Part shown: piece by piece, positions 1 through 9,219 of the stretch
How the letters are laid out: every line of letters begins with the position of its first letter
Numbering within the stretch: position 1 is the stretch's first letter
Origin: a virus
Length of the DNA: 64,000 nucleotides
Direction: 5' to 3' (one strand)
IMG/VR virus record: IMGVR_UViG_3300009702_000785
Span: 1-64,000 of that record
Notes under the pieces: generated by a model
Seen by the model: the letters and a program-made list of their open reading frames with translations, nothing else
Databases searched by the model: none
Told to the model about the DNA's origin: nothing
Translations under genes and position numbers: made by a program

Positions 1-869
1 CTACAGGTGCTACAGGCCCAACAGGTGTTTCTGGCCTCACTGGCCCTACGGGAGCTACGGGGGCAGACTCTACAGTAGCAGGCCCTACAGGTGCTACAGG
101 CCCAACAGGTGTTTCTGGGGTTACTTCGCACACTAAATCGGTATATGTGGCCAACCCTGCTGTTGAATCCATACCAATAATCATGACTCGGGTGGCTACA
201 ACCATACTGGAAGTTACCGCCTTATCTGATGTTGGTACAGTTAATTTCAATATAGAGACCCGAGCTAAAGGAACTCCAGATGTTGCAGGGACCAATATTG
301 AAACTGGTGGTGAAATGCAAGCAGCTACTACTCAGAATGTCTATACTACCAGCATAGATAACACGGCAGTTGCAGCAGAAAAATGGTTAGTCCTAGACAT
401 ATCTGCTGTCTCTAGTGCAACAGAGGCGTGGTTTACTATTACGTTAGAGGGAGAGTATGCAGGTCCAACAGGAGCAACAGGAGCAACAGGAGCGACTGGT
501 CCAGCATGGGAGCCTATTTTGATATACATAAAATCTACAGGACAAGCGGCAAATAGTGATTTACATCTATTAGATGGTAGCAATTGGAATACCAGTAAAT
601 CTATAATAAAAGAAATTATTGTTAGTTTTCCGGTGGCAGATTCGACTGACTGGGATTTGTACTTGGTACAAAATGACAACAGTCTTGCGACTGATGATGC
701 TGTCATACCAGCACGCCAGTTAGTTGCAAATGCTAATGGGGATCAGCATTTGTTACTGGATGTGTATTATGAAGATGAGGATGCAACAAATGAGGTACAT
801 CTACGTTATGATGATAACTCTGGTTCTAATACAGCGGATATAATTATCCTTGGTGTTCAGGCAGTATAA
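1..869 (+). CDS. Collagen-like phage fibre protein, 5' partial
   Basis: The frame is open to the left edge (first whole codon at 3), so the gene begins outside the window; a GTG at 147 is only an internal codon. The first ~40 codons are Gly-X-Y triplets, mostly GPT and GAT, followed by a beta-rich domain, a second short Gly-X-Y run near 465-505 and a C-terminal domain of about 120 residues. Collagen-like triplets are known in phage tail fibres and capsid appendages, where they form trimeric rods between globular domains. The stop overlaps the ATG of the next fibre gene by one base. The role in host binding is inferred. Confidence 0.8.
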   Translation, partial: TGATGPTGVSGLTGPTGATGADSTVAGPTGATGPTGVSGVTSHTKSVYVANPAVESIPIIMTRVATTILEVTALSDVGTVNFNIETRAKGTPDVAGTNIETGGEMQAATTQNVYTTSIDNTAVAAEKWLVLDISAVSSATEAWFTITLEGEYAGPTGATGATGATGPAWEPILIYIKSTGQAANSDLHLLDGSNWNTSKSIIKEIIVSFPVADSTDWDLYLVQNDNSLATDDAVIPARQLVANANGDQHLLLDVYYEDEDATNEVHLRYDDNSGSNTADIIILGVQAV

Positions 870-2293
870 TGGCAGTCACAGTAACAGCATCTAAGGTTGA
901 TATTACGTCTGGAACTGAAACGATAGATAGTGTCTATACTGCTGTCGCAGCGAGTCCATTTCCAGGCGTCATGAGTAAGACTGGGACTGACCCTGGCCCA
1001 TACACATACACATTCAACGGCAACATTTTACTTGAAGTTAGTAGTGGATCAACGCTAAATTGCAGTAACCCAGATGATACTATTCAATGGGCTTTGACCG
1101 GAACAATGAATCCATCATTGCAAGTGATTTCCGGTGGAACGTGGACAGCGGCAGAAGGAGTAACTTTTGATGGAGACAGCAACGGAGCTAATAATTACAG
1201 CAGAATATACAATTACGGATATAGTAGTATACAAGGTAAGAGCGACGGAACTAATGACGTAGTATTCAAAAATTACTATGAGATTAGTTTTTACTCATAT
1301 GAAGGAAACTCACCGCACAACTGGAATCATGTCACGACAGAATGGAATAATTCTGTATCCAGCAACGGGACTGGATTATACTTTGCTAACGATCCCTCTA
1401 TAAAGCCCACGCATACGCTACAAAATATCTCAATCACTAGCACATCAAATCGTTCTTATGCAGCAACTTTTTATTGTCATGATTGGAGTGGGTGTACTTT
1501 CGATAATTGGACTGTAGACGGGACAAGGTATCTATTCAACACTTATGGTACAACAGTCAAATTTTCTAATTCGACCTTCAAGAATGTGTATTATTACAGT
1601 CTGATCCGATCACAAAGCGGGGGTGGATTATATAAAAGTACCACTGATTCAAGTGATATGTATGATACTGCACAATTTCAACCAAAGATAACATTTGACA
1701 CTTGTACTTTTCAAAACAACCGCAATTCGAGTGCGACGGAGATGGGATTTTATATATCATATGGAGCGATCATCAAATTCAAAGATTGTACATTTGCGGG
1801 CACGGATGCGATTGACCCAATGTCATATGGCGTCTATTCGAGATACAATTCTCGAATGCTTTATGAAGGTACAACCACTTTTACAGATGTAACGACAAAT
1901 AGAATTTGGTCCACCAACGGATCGCATTATCACGTGTGGCCACTTGCATTAACCGTAAATGATCCTAATGGCAATGCTATTCAAGATGCCGAAGTCATAG
2001 TTTATCAGGTTTCAGGCAATGAACATTGGTTTTTTAAGACAGATGCATCAGGGAATATTTATGATGTACATGGTGATGATCCAGTGTTTGTAGAAAAAGA
2101 AGAAACTTCCACAGGCGTTTATAGTCAATGGTCTGACTCAATTGCTTCAGGTAGATATCACACAATTATAGTTGCACAGGAAGGCTATCAAGTATGGCAG
2201 CGACGAGTGACCTTTACTTCTGCACAAACAATTACAGCCACTTTAATTCCAACCACAGCTCCACGAACTTTGCCTGTGACTTATAAAGGATGA
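869..2293 (+). CDS. Right-handed beta-helix-like tail/appendage protein
   Basis: 474 residues. The body is rich in N, S, T, Y and G with recurrent short strands such as VKFSNSTFKNV, ITFDTCTFQNN and IKFKDCTFAGT. These look like rungs of a pectate-lyase-type parallel beta-helix, common in tailspikes. The last ~120 residues look like an Ig-like or carboxypeptidase-regulatory-like domain (LTVNDPNGNAIQDAEVIVYQ). Start ATG overlaps the stop of the collagen-like gene, so the two are probably translated together. No catalytic residues can be assigned, so enzymatic activity on host polysaccharide is only a possibility. Confidence 0.6.
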   Translation: MAVTVTASKVDITSGTETIDSVYTAVAASPFPGVMSKTGTDPGPYTYTFNGNILLEVSSGSTLNCSNPDDTIQWALTGTMNPSLQVISGGTWTAAEGVTFDGDSNGANNYSRIYNYGYSSIQGKSDGTNDVVFKNYYEISFYSYEGNSPHNWNHVTTEWNNSVSSNGTGLYFANDPSIKPTHTLQNISITSTSNRSYAATFYCHDWSGCTFDNWTVDGTRYLFNTYGTTVKFSNSTFKNVYYYSLIRSQSGGGLYKSTTDSSDMYDTAQFQPKITFDTCTFQNNRNSSATEMGFYISYGAIIKFKDCTFAGTDAIDPMSYGVYSRYNSRMLYEGTTTFTDVTTNRIWSTNGSHYHVWPLALTVNDPNGNAIQDAEVIVYQVSGNEHWFFKTDASGNIYDVHGDDPVFVEKEETSTGVYSQWSDSIASGRYHTIIVAQEGYQVWQRRVTFTSAQTITATLIPTTAPRTLPVTYKG

Positions 2294-2296
2294 CAA

Positions 2297-3619
2297 ATGC
2301 CATCGTCTAACGCAGATAGAACCGAAACTGAGATAACTGCATCAGAAGTACATACTGGATCATGGTTTGGTTCTGATGTCTCTATCCAAAACAATATAGC
2401 AGTGGTCGGAGCATATCTTGAATATGAGGACGAAAACGACGGAGGTACTCAAGTACCAGATGCAGGTGCCGTATATGTCTACGTAAAAACTGGTGGGAGT
2501 TGGAGTTTTCAACAAAAACTCATTCCCCAATTGTCTGACGGGACTGATGATAGAGTCTTAAATGGACAATTTGGCTTCCCTTGCAGTGTAAGTGATGCGA
2601 CTGATACCATTGCTGTAGGAGCGTGGCAAAATAGCACTGATTTATTAGGAGCAACTAGGAGCGGATCAAATTTAGGTGCAGTCTATATTTATACTCGATC
2701 TCCTGGTGACATTTCTTCAAATGCGTGGTCAATCCAGCAAAAGATCATTGATACTGGTGGGGCAACGGATGACAAATTTGGAGCGGAATTAGATTTAGAT
2801 GGAGATTTGGTTGCTATTGCACGAGATGGTGGAAATGGTACTCGGCAACAAGTTTTCACATGGACTCGCAGTGGTAGCACATGGACTGCTGAAGACAACT
2901 TCCTTTCCAGTGATAACGCAATTCCTGATGGTTTTGGTCTGGCAATATCTGTTCAAGAATCAAATAATACTATGATATTAGGTTCTTATAATAAAACAGT
3001 TAATTCTCAAACTAGCGCTGGAGGGGTATACGTTTTTACTCGCAGTGGAAGTACGTGGTCAGAAGAACAGATCATAGATGTCACAGATGCGGGTGACTCG
3101 GCAGTTGCAGGTGATTGGTTTGGAGTTAGTGTGAGCTTAACTAATGACCGTATTGCTGTGGGGGCACCTTATCGTAATGATGGAAGTGTGGGAAGAGGAA
3201 CAGTATATACTTTCACTCGATCAGGATCAACGTGGTCATTTGAACAGAAAATATCTCCCACCAATGGAAACAGTGGTGATAATTTCGGATGGTCGGTAGA
3301 CATAGATAACAACGTATATCTGTCTGCTAGTTCTCACAATCAAGACTATGATGAAAATGATCTAAATTTCGTATCTAACGCCGGAGCGGTATATTTATTT
3401 GAATTTGATTCTACTTGGACGCAGACTGAAAAAATGGTAATCAACGGCAGGTCGAACAACGATAATCTGGGATTTAGAATAGAGGTTAGCAACAACACAG
3501 TTTTATCTGGTGTTGGAGATTATCCATCCGGTGGTGCGGTTGAGGCGGCGTACCTATTTCAAGATGAATTTCTTCAAGGCATTTATGGTTCTGAATGTTC
3601 ATACAGGGTTAGAGGATAA
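2297..3619 (+). CDS. FG-GAP/integrin-like beta-propeller protein
   Basis: 440 residues with about six repeats, each pairing a G-A-V-Y-x-Y/F strand (GAVYVYVKTGG, GAVYIYTRS, GGVYVFTRSGS, GTVYTFTRSGS, GAVYLFEF) with a W-S-x-x-Q-K strand and a F-G-x-x-V/I turn. This is the pattern of FG-GAP repeats, which fold as a beta-propeller and usually serve in adhesion. It starts three bases after the beta-helix gene and belongs to the same fibre cluster. Its position suggests a virion-surface protein. No signal peptide is present. Confidence 0.7.
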   Translation: MPSSNADRTETEITASEVHTGSWFGSDVSIQNNIAVVGAYLEYEDENDGGTQVPDAGAVYVYVKTGGSWSFQQKLIPQLSDGTDDRVLNGQFGFPCSVSDATDTIAVGAWQNSTDLLGATRSGSNLGAVYIYTRSPGDISSNAWSIQQKIIDTGGATDDKFGAELDLDGDLVAIARDGGNGTRQQVFTWTRSGSTWTAEDNFLSSDNAIPDGFGLAISVQESNNTMILGSYNKTVNSQTSAGGVYVFTRSGSTWSEEQIIDVTDAGDSAVAGDWFGVSVSLTNDRIAVGAPYRNDGSVGRGTVYTFTRSGSTWSFEQKISPTNGNSGDNFGWSVDIDNNVYLSASSHNQDYDENDLNFVSNAGAVYLFEFDSTWTQTEKMVINGRSNNDNLGFRIEVSNNTVLSGVGDYPSGGAVEAAYLFQDEFLQGIYGSECSYRVRG

Positions 3620-3629
3620 GGTATAATGA

Positions 3630-4085
3630 ATTATTAAAAGTGGTGATGCTCAATTTTTAGGTGATTCAACAATAGTTGGTGAATGTGCTGGATTCAGTGA
3701 AAACGGTACATTTTCCGATGCTGGTGAATCTGTTCCTTCTTCTGGTTCATTACAAGTGGATATCAGCTTGAGCAAAGAAGGGCATACTTGGGGGACGATT
3801 TGGCTTACTAATGATACCACTTCTGGCCCCAATGCAAAGACAGGAGTGAGAGTTTTCTTTACAAACGCAGCCAGCAGTGCCTACGGTTATGATATAACAA
3901 CCTATAGCAAAAGCATGGGGCATTCCCGACTTTCCCGACTTCAATTTAATACAGGTACAGCGCGGGTTTATTTGGCAGATGCTCGACTTAATACTGCGGG
4001 TGACACCATAGAACTTACTTTTACAAACACTGTATTTACTGCACAGACTTTAGCTGCGGTTGGGGTATGGGCAGTGGCACAATGA
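3630..4085 (+). CDS. Small virion-like protein, first of three paralogues; start unclear
   Basis: The frame is open from the stop at 3627-3629 but has no ATG, GTG or TTG before GTG 3756. The ~42 codons before 3756 are nevertheless conserved in pattern with the next two genes (STIVGE here, TTIVGD in the third; ISLSK here and in the second, ISISK in the third). They are therefore probably coding. An ATG at 3626 with an AGGATAAGG Shine-Dalgarno-like site lies in another frame and stops after three codons. Either a one-base indel near 3630-3640 separates start and body, or an AUU start is used. About 150 residues; function unknown, probably a fibre or virion decoration protein. Confidence 0.55.
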   Translation: MIKSGDAQFLGDSTIVGECAGFSENGTFSDAGESVPSSGSLQVDISLSKEGHTWGTIWLTNDTTSGPNAKTGVRVFFTNAASSAYGYDITTYSKSMGHSRLSRLQFNTGTARVYLADARLNTAGDTIELTFTNTVFTAQTLAAVGVWAVAQ

Positions 4086-4105
4086 GACAATGAGACAATG
4101 AGACA
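4082..4105 (+). repeat. Tandem 8-bp repeat ATGAGACA x3 at a start codon
   Basis: Three consecutive copies of ATGAGACA, each carrying an ATG. The first ATG overlaps the stop of the upstream gene. Because 8 is not a multiple of 3, changing the copy number shifts which ATG is in frame, so slippage here could switch the downstream gene's start. Confidence 0.8.
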
Positions 4106-4556
4106 ATATGGAGCCACAAATTTTAACGATACTCTAACAGTTGATGGGTCTGTTACAGGAGTTATTGAGACAGGTGTTGAGACCATTAGTGTAAGTGTAC
4201 CAGGACTCGGTTCTACGGATGTAGGCATATCTCTATCCAAAGATAACTTTGAGACCGGATGTGGTATTTTAATTGTAGGAACGTCTGGGACAGCCGGTGG
4301 GAACGATGGAGTATATGTTCAATTTATAACGGATAGTGCTGAAGGCGATGGATTAGAGCTTGTGAATAATTATGGTAGGCTGTATAGTAAGCATGCTGGA
4401 GCATCACTTTTAAGTGGGGCAATATATTCAGGTGTAAGATTAAACCAGGCATATATAGACAATACTGTTCCTGAAATAGTTCTACAATTCTATAATATTA
4501 ATGGAACATCAACAACTATGCAGGGAAAATTTCATTGGGTGGTATTTCAGTCATGA
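4098..4556 (+). CDS. Small virion-like protein, second paralogue
   Basis: 152 residues, homologous in pattern to its two neighbours: an N-terminal NDTLTVDGSVTGV strand region, a central GISLSKDNFETGCGI segment, and a C-terminal AYIDNTVPEIVLQFYNI segment matching AYIDNANSQIKLTFFN of the third copy. The ATG at 4098 is the third of three start codons in a tandem ATGAGACA repeat (4082-4105); only this one is in frame. The stop overlaps the next start (ATGA). Unknown function, probably a small beta-sandwich fibre component. Confidence 0.6.
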   Translation: MRQYGATNFNDTLTVDGSVTGVIETGVETISVSVPGLGSTDVGISLSKDNFETGCGILIVGTSGTAGGNDGVYVQFITDSAEGDGLELVNNYGRLYSKHAGASLLSGAIYSGVRLNQAYIDNTVPEIVLQFYNINGTSTTMQGKFHWVVFQS

Positions 4557-5023
4557 CCCGAGATATTGGATTAACTACAATTGTTGGAGATTCCCAGTTC
4601 GATGAAGGCGTCAATGGATATAGTGAACAGGGCACTGCCACAGTATCTACTGGATCGGTATCTACTTTATCTACCATTGAGTCAACTATTTCGATATCCA
4701 AAGGAGGGTGGAACGCAGGAAGGCTAGTTATGGACGGTATAGCCACACCATCATTCGGAGGGTCGGGAATTGTGGTATTCATTACAGAGACATCTTCTGA
4801 AGCAGAGAGCACACAAGCACAGTATGGCGGGGGTAATTATTCAAAGAATGCGGGATCATACTTTTTGTCTAATCCTATATTCTCTACATTAAACTCTGAC
4901 GTAGTACTGCAAGATGCATATATAGATAACGCAAATTCTCAGATAAAACTAACATTCTTCAATACTAGTGTGTCAACTAGAACATTAAGATACTGGGCCA
5001 CTTGGCAGGTGTGGCAAACATGA
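4553..5023 (+). CDS. Small virion-like protein, third paralogue
   Basis: 156 residues from ATG 4553 (MTRDIGLTTIVG); an in-frame TTG at 4535 would add six residues but lies inside the previous gene without a ribosome site. The ATGA overlap with the upstream stop supports 4553. It shares the central ISISKGGW motif and the C-terminal AYIDNANSQIKLTFFN block with the two preceding genes, so the trio arose by tandem duplication. The stop overlaps the glycosyltransferase start. Function unknown; location suggests a virion fibre or a glycosylation target. Confidence 0.6.
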   Translation: MTRDIGLTTIVGDSQFDEGVNGYSEQGTATVSTGSVSTLSTIESTISISKGGWNAGRLVMDGIATPSFGGSGIVVFITETSSEAESTQAQYGGGNYSKNAGSYFLSNPIFSTLNSDVVLQDAYIDNANSQIKLTFFNTSVSTRTLRYWATWQVWQT

Positions 5024-5619
5024 AACTATTATTTATCAGTCCAGAAGGATCAAGAGATTACGAAATACTTGGCGGCAGAGGTATATGGCTTAAAAATATA
5101 TTGCCTTTAATCGGAAGAACCCATGATGTCAAATTGCTAACTTGGGGCAATTCCGAAGATATGGGCAATTACCAAATTGTAGGAGTTGATTCAGATAGAT
5201 TGAAGCCTACTCCTTGTGAAGTTATAGGAGAATTCAAGGAAGATAACTTCAAATTCTTACAGAGATGTATTGACTTATTCCATAATTGGAAGCCAGACAT
5301 AATTCATTTACAGGATGCCGATGTTGCAGAAATGGCTCTCTTCATAGCAAAGAGCTTCAAAATTCCTTTGTTGTATACGATACACTTATCTTCGATAGCA
5401 TGCTTTATGAGTGGTATTTCTACGTCAAGGTATCAACAGTATTTATGCCAATGGGAACAAGTCGCCACCAAAGAGGCAGACCATATTCATGTATGCTCAG
5501 AGTACTATGCCAGCAAATTTTACAAAGGAGAAGGCAATCCACTTAACTACTGGTATTACACCAGTGTCCCAGTGTCAATTGTTCCCAATGGAGTCAATGC
5601 GGAGGATTTCAATGAATAG
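5020..5619 (+). CDS. GT4-type glycosyltransferase, N-terminal domain frame
   Basis: From ATG 5020 (MKLLFISPEG), 199 residues. It has the N-terminal Rossmann half of a GT-B glycosyltransferase: a LGGRGIWLKNI acceptor loop, a PDIIHLQDAD strand, a YTIHLSS strand and a C-terminal IVPNGVNAEDFNE linker, which in intact GT4 enzymes joins the two domains. The frame stops there, and the C-terminal donor-binding half continues in another frame from 5612. Together the two make a normal ~390-residue enzyme. It probably transfers sugars to a virion or host component; donor and acceptor cannot be read from sequence. Confidence 0.75.
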   Translation: MKLLFISPEGSRDYEILGGRGIWLKNILPLIGRTHDVKLLTWGNSEDMGNYQIVGVDSDRLKPTPCEVIGEFKEDNFKFLQRCIDLFHNWKPDIIHLQDADVAEMALFIAKSFKIPLLYTIHLSSIACFMSGISTSRYQQYLCQWEQVATKEADHIHVCSEYYASKFYKGEGNPLNYWYYTSVPVSIVPNGVNAEDFNE

Positions 5620-6187
5620 GAACGACATCCACTTCAATGTCTGCTTTGTTGGTAGGTTTTGTAAAGGCAAGGGCATTGAAACTATCTGTGAAATTATAGA
5701 AGAGATGGATGATTGCCGATTCCACTTCATCGGACAATTCAATGGTACAGATAAGCAACGAGATGCTTATCCCACCACCAATGTTTTATATGACTTGGCC
5801 AAACAGTATCCTGATCGAGTTATATTAACGGGACACATTCCACAAACAGAGTTGGCACAATATGTTAAGGATATGGATGTATGGCTATGCCCCTCCTGGC
5901 ATTGTCCTTTTGAATTAGTTGGGTTGGAAGCAATGGCAAGTAAAGTTCCAGTCATTTTGACAAAAACAGGAGCTTTCTTAGAATATGGACAACATGAAGT
6001 TAACTCCTTGATGGTTGATACAAAAGATTCGCAGGGTCTCAAGGATGCTATTTATCGCATTAGAGATGATCACGAGCTTGCCCATCGTTTGATTGATGGC
6101 GGTCTGAAAACTATTCAAAACCACACTTGGGATATTGCAGTAGATGGGCTAAATAAAGTATATGAGGGTATGAATAATGGCAATTGA
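5612..6187 (+). CDS. GT4-type glycosyltransferase, C-terminal domain frame
   Basis: 191 residues from ATG 5612, overlapping the N-terminal frame by 8 bases. A good Shine-Dalgarno (GGAGGA at 5601-5606) lies 5 bases before the ATG. It begins at the GT4 C-domain boundary (FNVCFVGRFCKGKGIE) and contains the nucleotide-sugar site (PSWHCPFELVGLEAMASKVPVI, with the E-x7-E glutamates). The break at the exact domain boundary, plus a ribosome site, is consistent with a two-subunit enzyme, though a frameshift mutation or sequencing error could also give it. Confidence 0.7.
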   Translation: MNRNDIHFNVCFVGRFCKGKGIETICEIIEEMDDCRFHFIGQFNGTDKQRDAYPTTNVLYDLAKQYPDRVILTGHIPQTELAQYVKDMDVWLCPSWHCPFELVGLEAMASKVPVILTKTGAFLEYGQHEVNSLMVDTKDSQGLKDAIYRIRDDHELAHRLIDGGLKTIQNHTWDIAVDGLNKVYEGMNNGN

Positions 6188-6725
6188 ATACACACTACAT
6201 ACATATGGTCCTTGGTACAGGGGCCACCCGCCTTTGATTTACAATCAAGGGCAAGACCGATTTGAGTTCGAGTCTGTCAGAGTAGAGGATGCAGGTAGGG
6301 AGGAGGATTTGTACTTTGGAGCAAAAGGCACTGTATACAGTCTTATTGTTGATGCAGTTGACACAGAGCTTGCTGCTGTACAAAAAACATACAGGGATGA
6401 GATTATAGATGTTCTTTGTCAGGCGTGGCTGACTAAAGTTAACATGGTGGTATTCTCTCAGGAAAATAATCAAGTAGTCTGTAGTTTGCACATAGACCTG
6501 CCTCCTGGCGCTGGACTGGAAGTTAGAGAAGATGGAACGATCAACTATTGGATTAATGGGGTGGAAAAACGAGAAGTGACTAACCTTCTGAAGATTGTCT
6601 TGCAGAAATTGATTGCCAAAGCATATGCTGCTACTGCTGGAATTGGAGATGCAGATCGCAGAGTTATTGTCACTAAAAACATGGTTTTAGATTTGGTTAA
6701 TCAGTTTGGAATTATCGTTACATAA
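6177..6725 (+). CDS. Conserved-looking phage protein of unknown function
   Basis: 182 residues; ATG at 6177 overlaps the end of the glycosyltransferase. No recognised domain. The middle (AAVQKTYRDEIIDVLCQAWLTKVNMVV) is helical and is followed by a strand pair (VVCSLHIDLPPGAGLEV) and a C-terminal helix. No signal peptide or membrane segment. It ends the fibre/glycosylation run, so a structural or assembly role is possible but unproven. Confidence 0.6.
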   Translation: MAIEYTLHTYGPWYRGHPPLIYNQGQDRFEFESVRVEDAGREEDLYFGAKGTVYSLIVDAVDTELAAVQKTYRDEIIDVLCQAWLTKVNMVVFSQENNQVVCSLHIDLPPGAGLEVREDGTINYWINGVEKREVTNLLKIVLQKLIAKAYAATAGIGDADRRVIVTKNMVLDLVNQFGIIVT

Positions 6726-6748
6726 ATTGTCAGACTTCAGGAGAAATT

Positions 6749-7027
6749 ATGAAAAAGATAAACTTTTTTATTGGTGCAGTGATTTTTATTACTGCCGTAC
6801 TTGCGGGTTGTGGAGTGTTTGAAAACATAGTCGAGAGCCCTCCGGTTGTTGACGTTTTAGGGCTAGATTACAGTGCTTGCGTTGGCGATGGTTTTGACGT
6901 TTGCCTTGAATTTCTGTTGGATAATGACGAGGCTCTATTGGGCCAGGATGCCGGTGAATGGCTGTCTGATCTGTTAGAAAGCGTGAATTCAAATGGAATT
7001 GCTACAATATCCGCTGAAGACCTATGA
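6749..7027 (+). CDS. Small lipoprotein
   Basis: 92 residues with a type II signal peptide: KK at the N terminus, a hydrophobic stretch, and the lipobox LAGC with Cys at residue 21. An AGGAG Shine-Dalgarno lies 7 bases before the ATG. The mature part is short and acidic. Phage lipoproteins of this size are known as Rz1-like spanin partners or superinfection-exclusion proteins; nothing here decides between them. Confidence 0.75.
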   Translation: MKKINFFIGAVIFITAVLAGCGVFENIVESPPVVDVLGLDYSACVGDGFDVCLEFLLDNDEALLGQDAGEWLSDLLESVNSNGIATISAEDL

Positions 7028-7043
7028 AACCGTTCATTAAAAC

Positions 7044-8290
7044 CTACGGAAATCTGGGAGACAAATAAAAATCTCCCACTTCCTGTTTAATTGACATTTC
7101 TACGACGCCCACCTGACTACTGTCATGAACCTTAGCATCTCCCTGCCCGTTTATTCCGATGGAACTCACCGTATCATATCTCATCAAATTGATTGCAGCA
7201 TTCAAGTCTCTATCCAGAGACTCACCACAATTATAGCATTCATAAACTCTTTTGTCCAGTCCTAATTCAGACTTAACATGTCCACACTTAGAACATGTCT
7301 TGCTAGACGGATAAAATCTATCCGCATACTCAACAGAACCACCAGACCATAACTGCTTATACTCCAAAGTGGTTCTAAACTGTCTCATGCAAGCATCATG
7401 GACAGATTTAGCCAAACAATGATTCTTACCATTCCCTTAACATTCAAATCCTCCAGAACCACAACTGATGGTCGCTTGGTTTTTACGATATCAGTCGTTG
7501 CTTTCTGTATTGAGTCTGTGCGAATGTTAGAAATCTTCATCCACAGTTTAGCTATCTTCTGTTGTGTAAGTTTTCTTCTGCGACTGCCTTTCTGTTGACG
7601 TTTCATCATGTGCCTTTGCAGTCGTTTGATTTTCTTCTCATATTTATGGAGTGCCTTCGGATTATCATAACTCATCCCATCACTGCATGTAGCCAGTGAT
7701 TTCACACCCAAGTCGATTCCCAAAACTTCTCCACTGGTTTGTTGCGGTTCTACTTCTTCGTTGACCAGAACTGACACAAACCATCTACCTGCCCTTTCAG
7801 AAACAGTAGCAGATAGAATATGTTTATCAGTTGGTAAATAATCTGCTTCTTTCAGTCTAATCCAACCAAGTCTCGGTAGACGCATTCTACGACTCTCAAC
7901 TTTGATTGTGCCTGTCAGTCTGAAACTACCAATGCCTTTGCTCTTTGATTTGAACTGAGGAAAGCCAACTTTCTTGCTCTCTTTGCAACCACGAAAAAAG
8001 TTCTTGAATGCCTTTTCCAAGTCTCTCAATGATTCTTGCATGGCACATTTAGAAACTTCATACATCCAAGGAAATTCTTCCTTCTTTCGGGCGTTCAATT
8101 CTCTATGGAGTTGCATAGCATTGGGTTTAGATGTTTTCTCTTGTACTTGATTGAGTCCCCAGTTATAAGCGAAACGTGCAGACCCAGCGTGCTTCAACAA
8201 AGCGGTTCGTTGCTTGTTGTTAGGTTTGAGTTCAGTTTTGTAGGCACGCTGTATTGTCAAAGATTGTCTCCATATTCTTTCTCTAAACAT
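7044..8290 (-). pseudogene. tnpB: TnpB (RNA-guided nuclease family), frameshifted
   Basis: Read from 8290 (ATG) or 8260 (TTG, overlapping the DUF4238 stop and giving the usual TIQRAYKTEL start). RuvC-like residues are present: D in GIDLGVKSLATCSDG, E in VVVLEDLNVKGM, and D in SLDRDLNAA, with a zinc ribbon of CSKCG and CYNCG. The frame breaks at about 7430: after NVKGMV the sequence GTAAGAATCAT lacks one A relative to the GTAAAGAATCAT needed to read KNHCLAKS, as in the intact TnpB at 21617-22810. The gene is inactive unless frameshifted, or there is a sequencing error. Confidence 0.85.
7056..7077. other. Hairpin at tnpB 3' end
   Basis: GGGAGA and TCTCCC separated by a 10-base A-rich loop, within the last codons of tnpB. 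In TnpB-bearing elements the 3' end overlaps the guide RNA (omega RNA) and the right end, so this may be part of it or a terminator. Confidence 0.5.
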
Positions 8291-9219
8291 CTATCTCCGA
8301 GACGTATAGATGGAATGTGCTTCTCGGTTAGTTCTGGATGAGACTGAGCAAAATCATAAATCCATTGAGCGGTTTCCTTATTTTGTGCAAACACGAATCG
8401 TTCTGCATAACATAATTGCATAGAGTTTTCACGAACAATATTGTCTGCTGTTAGTGTCATCTGAAAACCATTAGACATAGATAGACACCCATAGGTTGTT
8501 GGGCAGCCGAATGATAAAACGCAACTTGGTGAAATGGGATAATTTATAACGATGCCTAAAGATGCCACTCCAAGACTACCAGTAGTTGGGTCTTCCATAT
8601 AGCCACCATCTTCCAATGGGATTCTTTTAGGCTCAGTGTCATTTTGCTTAACAACTGGATTGTCGGATGTTACCAACCTGTTGTCTGATGATAAACCAAT
8701 TAGCCATGTTTTGTTGAGAATGTAAGGACATAGACTCTCTGATAATGATAAGAGGTTTTTAATTGAGTGATCTTTGAGTTGTTCTTGATATTCACATTCA
8801 TCGCTATTTAACATAAACTCTTGTAGATGTGGCGAATTATGGTCTCCCTCATCTTTCAGGAATCTATGCATTATCGTGCCTATTTGCGACCAACCTTTTC
8901 TATGAGACCAAGTTCTTACTAATTGCAAAGATATAGCAAAAGCCAAACATTCCTCTTCATCTCTTGTAAGGTTTGCATATGTTTTTTGTTCACATATTTT
9001 GTTAATAACAGGACAGATATGTGCTTCAAGGATAGAAATCTTTTTCTCTAAATAATCTCCATCTGAGGCGAGATAGAAATAGCTTTCTGCCGCAACTTTA
9101 CTTATAGGAGCCTTATACACTTTGTTTGATACTTTGTCATAACACCAAACAGAACGTCTGTCATTACTCCAATTACGAAGATAAAATTGAGGCACCGTAT
9201 GATTATTTTTAACTACCAT
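8257..9219 (-). CDS. DUF4238 family protein (passenger gene)
   Basis: 320 residues. The start KNNHTVPQFYLRNWS matches the HxxPxFxLRxF opening of DUF4238 proteins; the middle has LVTSDNPVVKQND and a SPSCVLSFG segment, also typical. The biochemical role of this family is not established. The ATG overlaps the recombinase stop by one base (TAATG), and its end overlaps tnpB, so it is translationally coupled inside the element. It may be cargo that benefits the host or phage; no membrane segments or signal peptide. Confidence 0.7.
   Translation of the reverse strand: MVVKNNHTVPQFYLRNWSNDRRSVWCYDKVSNKVYKAPISKVAAESYFYLASDGDYLEKKISILEAHICPVINKICEQKTYANLTRDEEECLAFAISLQLVRTWSHRKGWSQIGTIMHRFLKDEGDHNSPHLQEFMLNSDECEYQEQLKDHSIKNLLSLSESLCPYILNKTWLIGLSSDNRLVTSDNPVVKQNDTEPKRIPLEDGGYMEDPTTGSLGVASLGIVINYPISPSCVLSFGCPTTYGCLSMSNGFQMTLTADNIVRENSMQLCYAERFVFAQNKETAQWIYDFAQSHPELTEKHIPSIRLGDRCLEKEYGDNL

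Noticed and set aside
341-706. Minus-strand frame opposite the collagen-like gene
   Set aside because: Caused by the repetitive Gly-X-Y codons; no ribosome site and no plausible neighbours.
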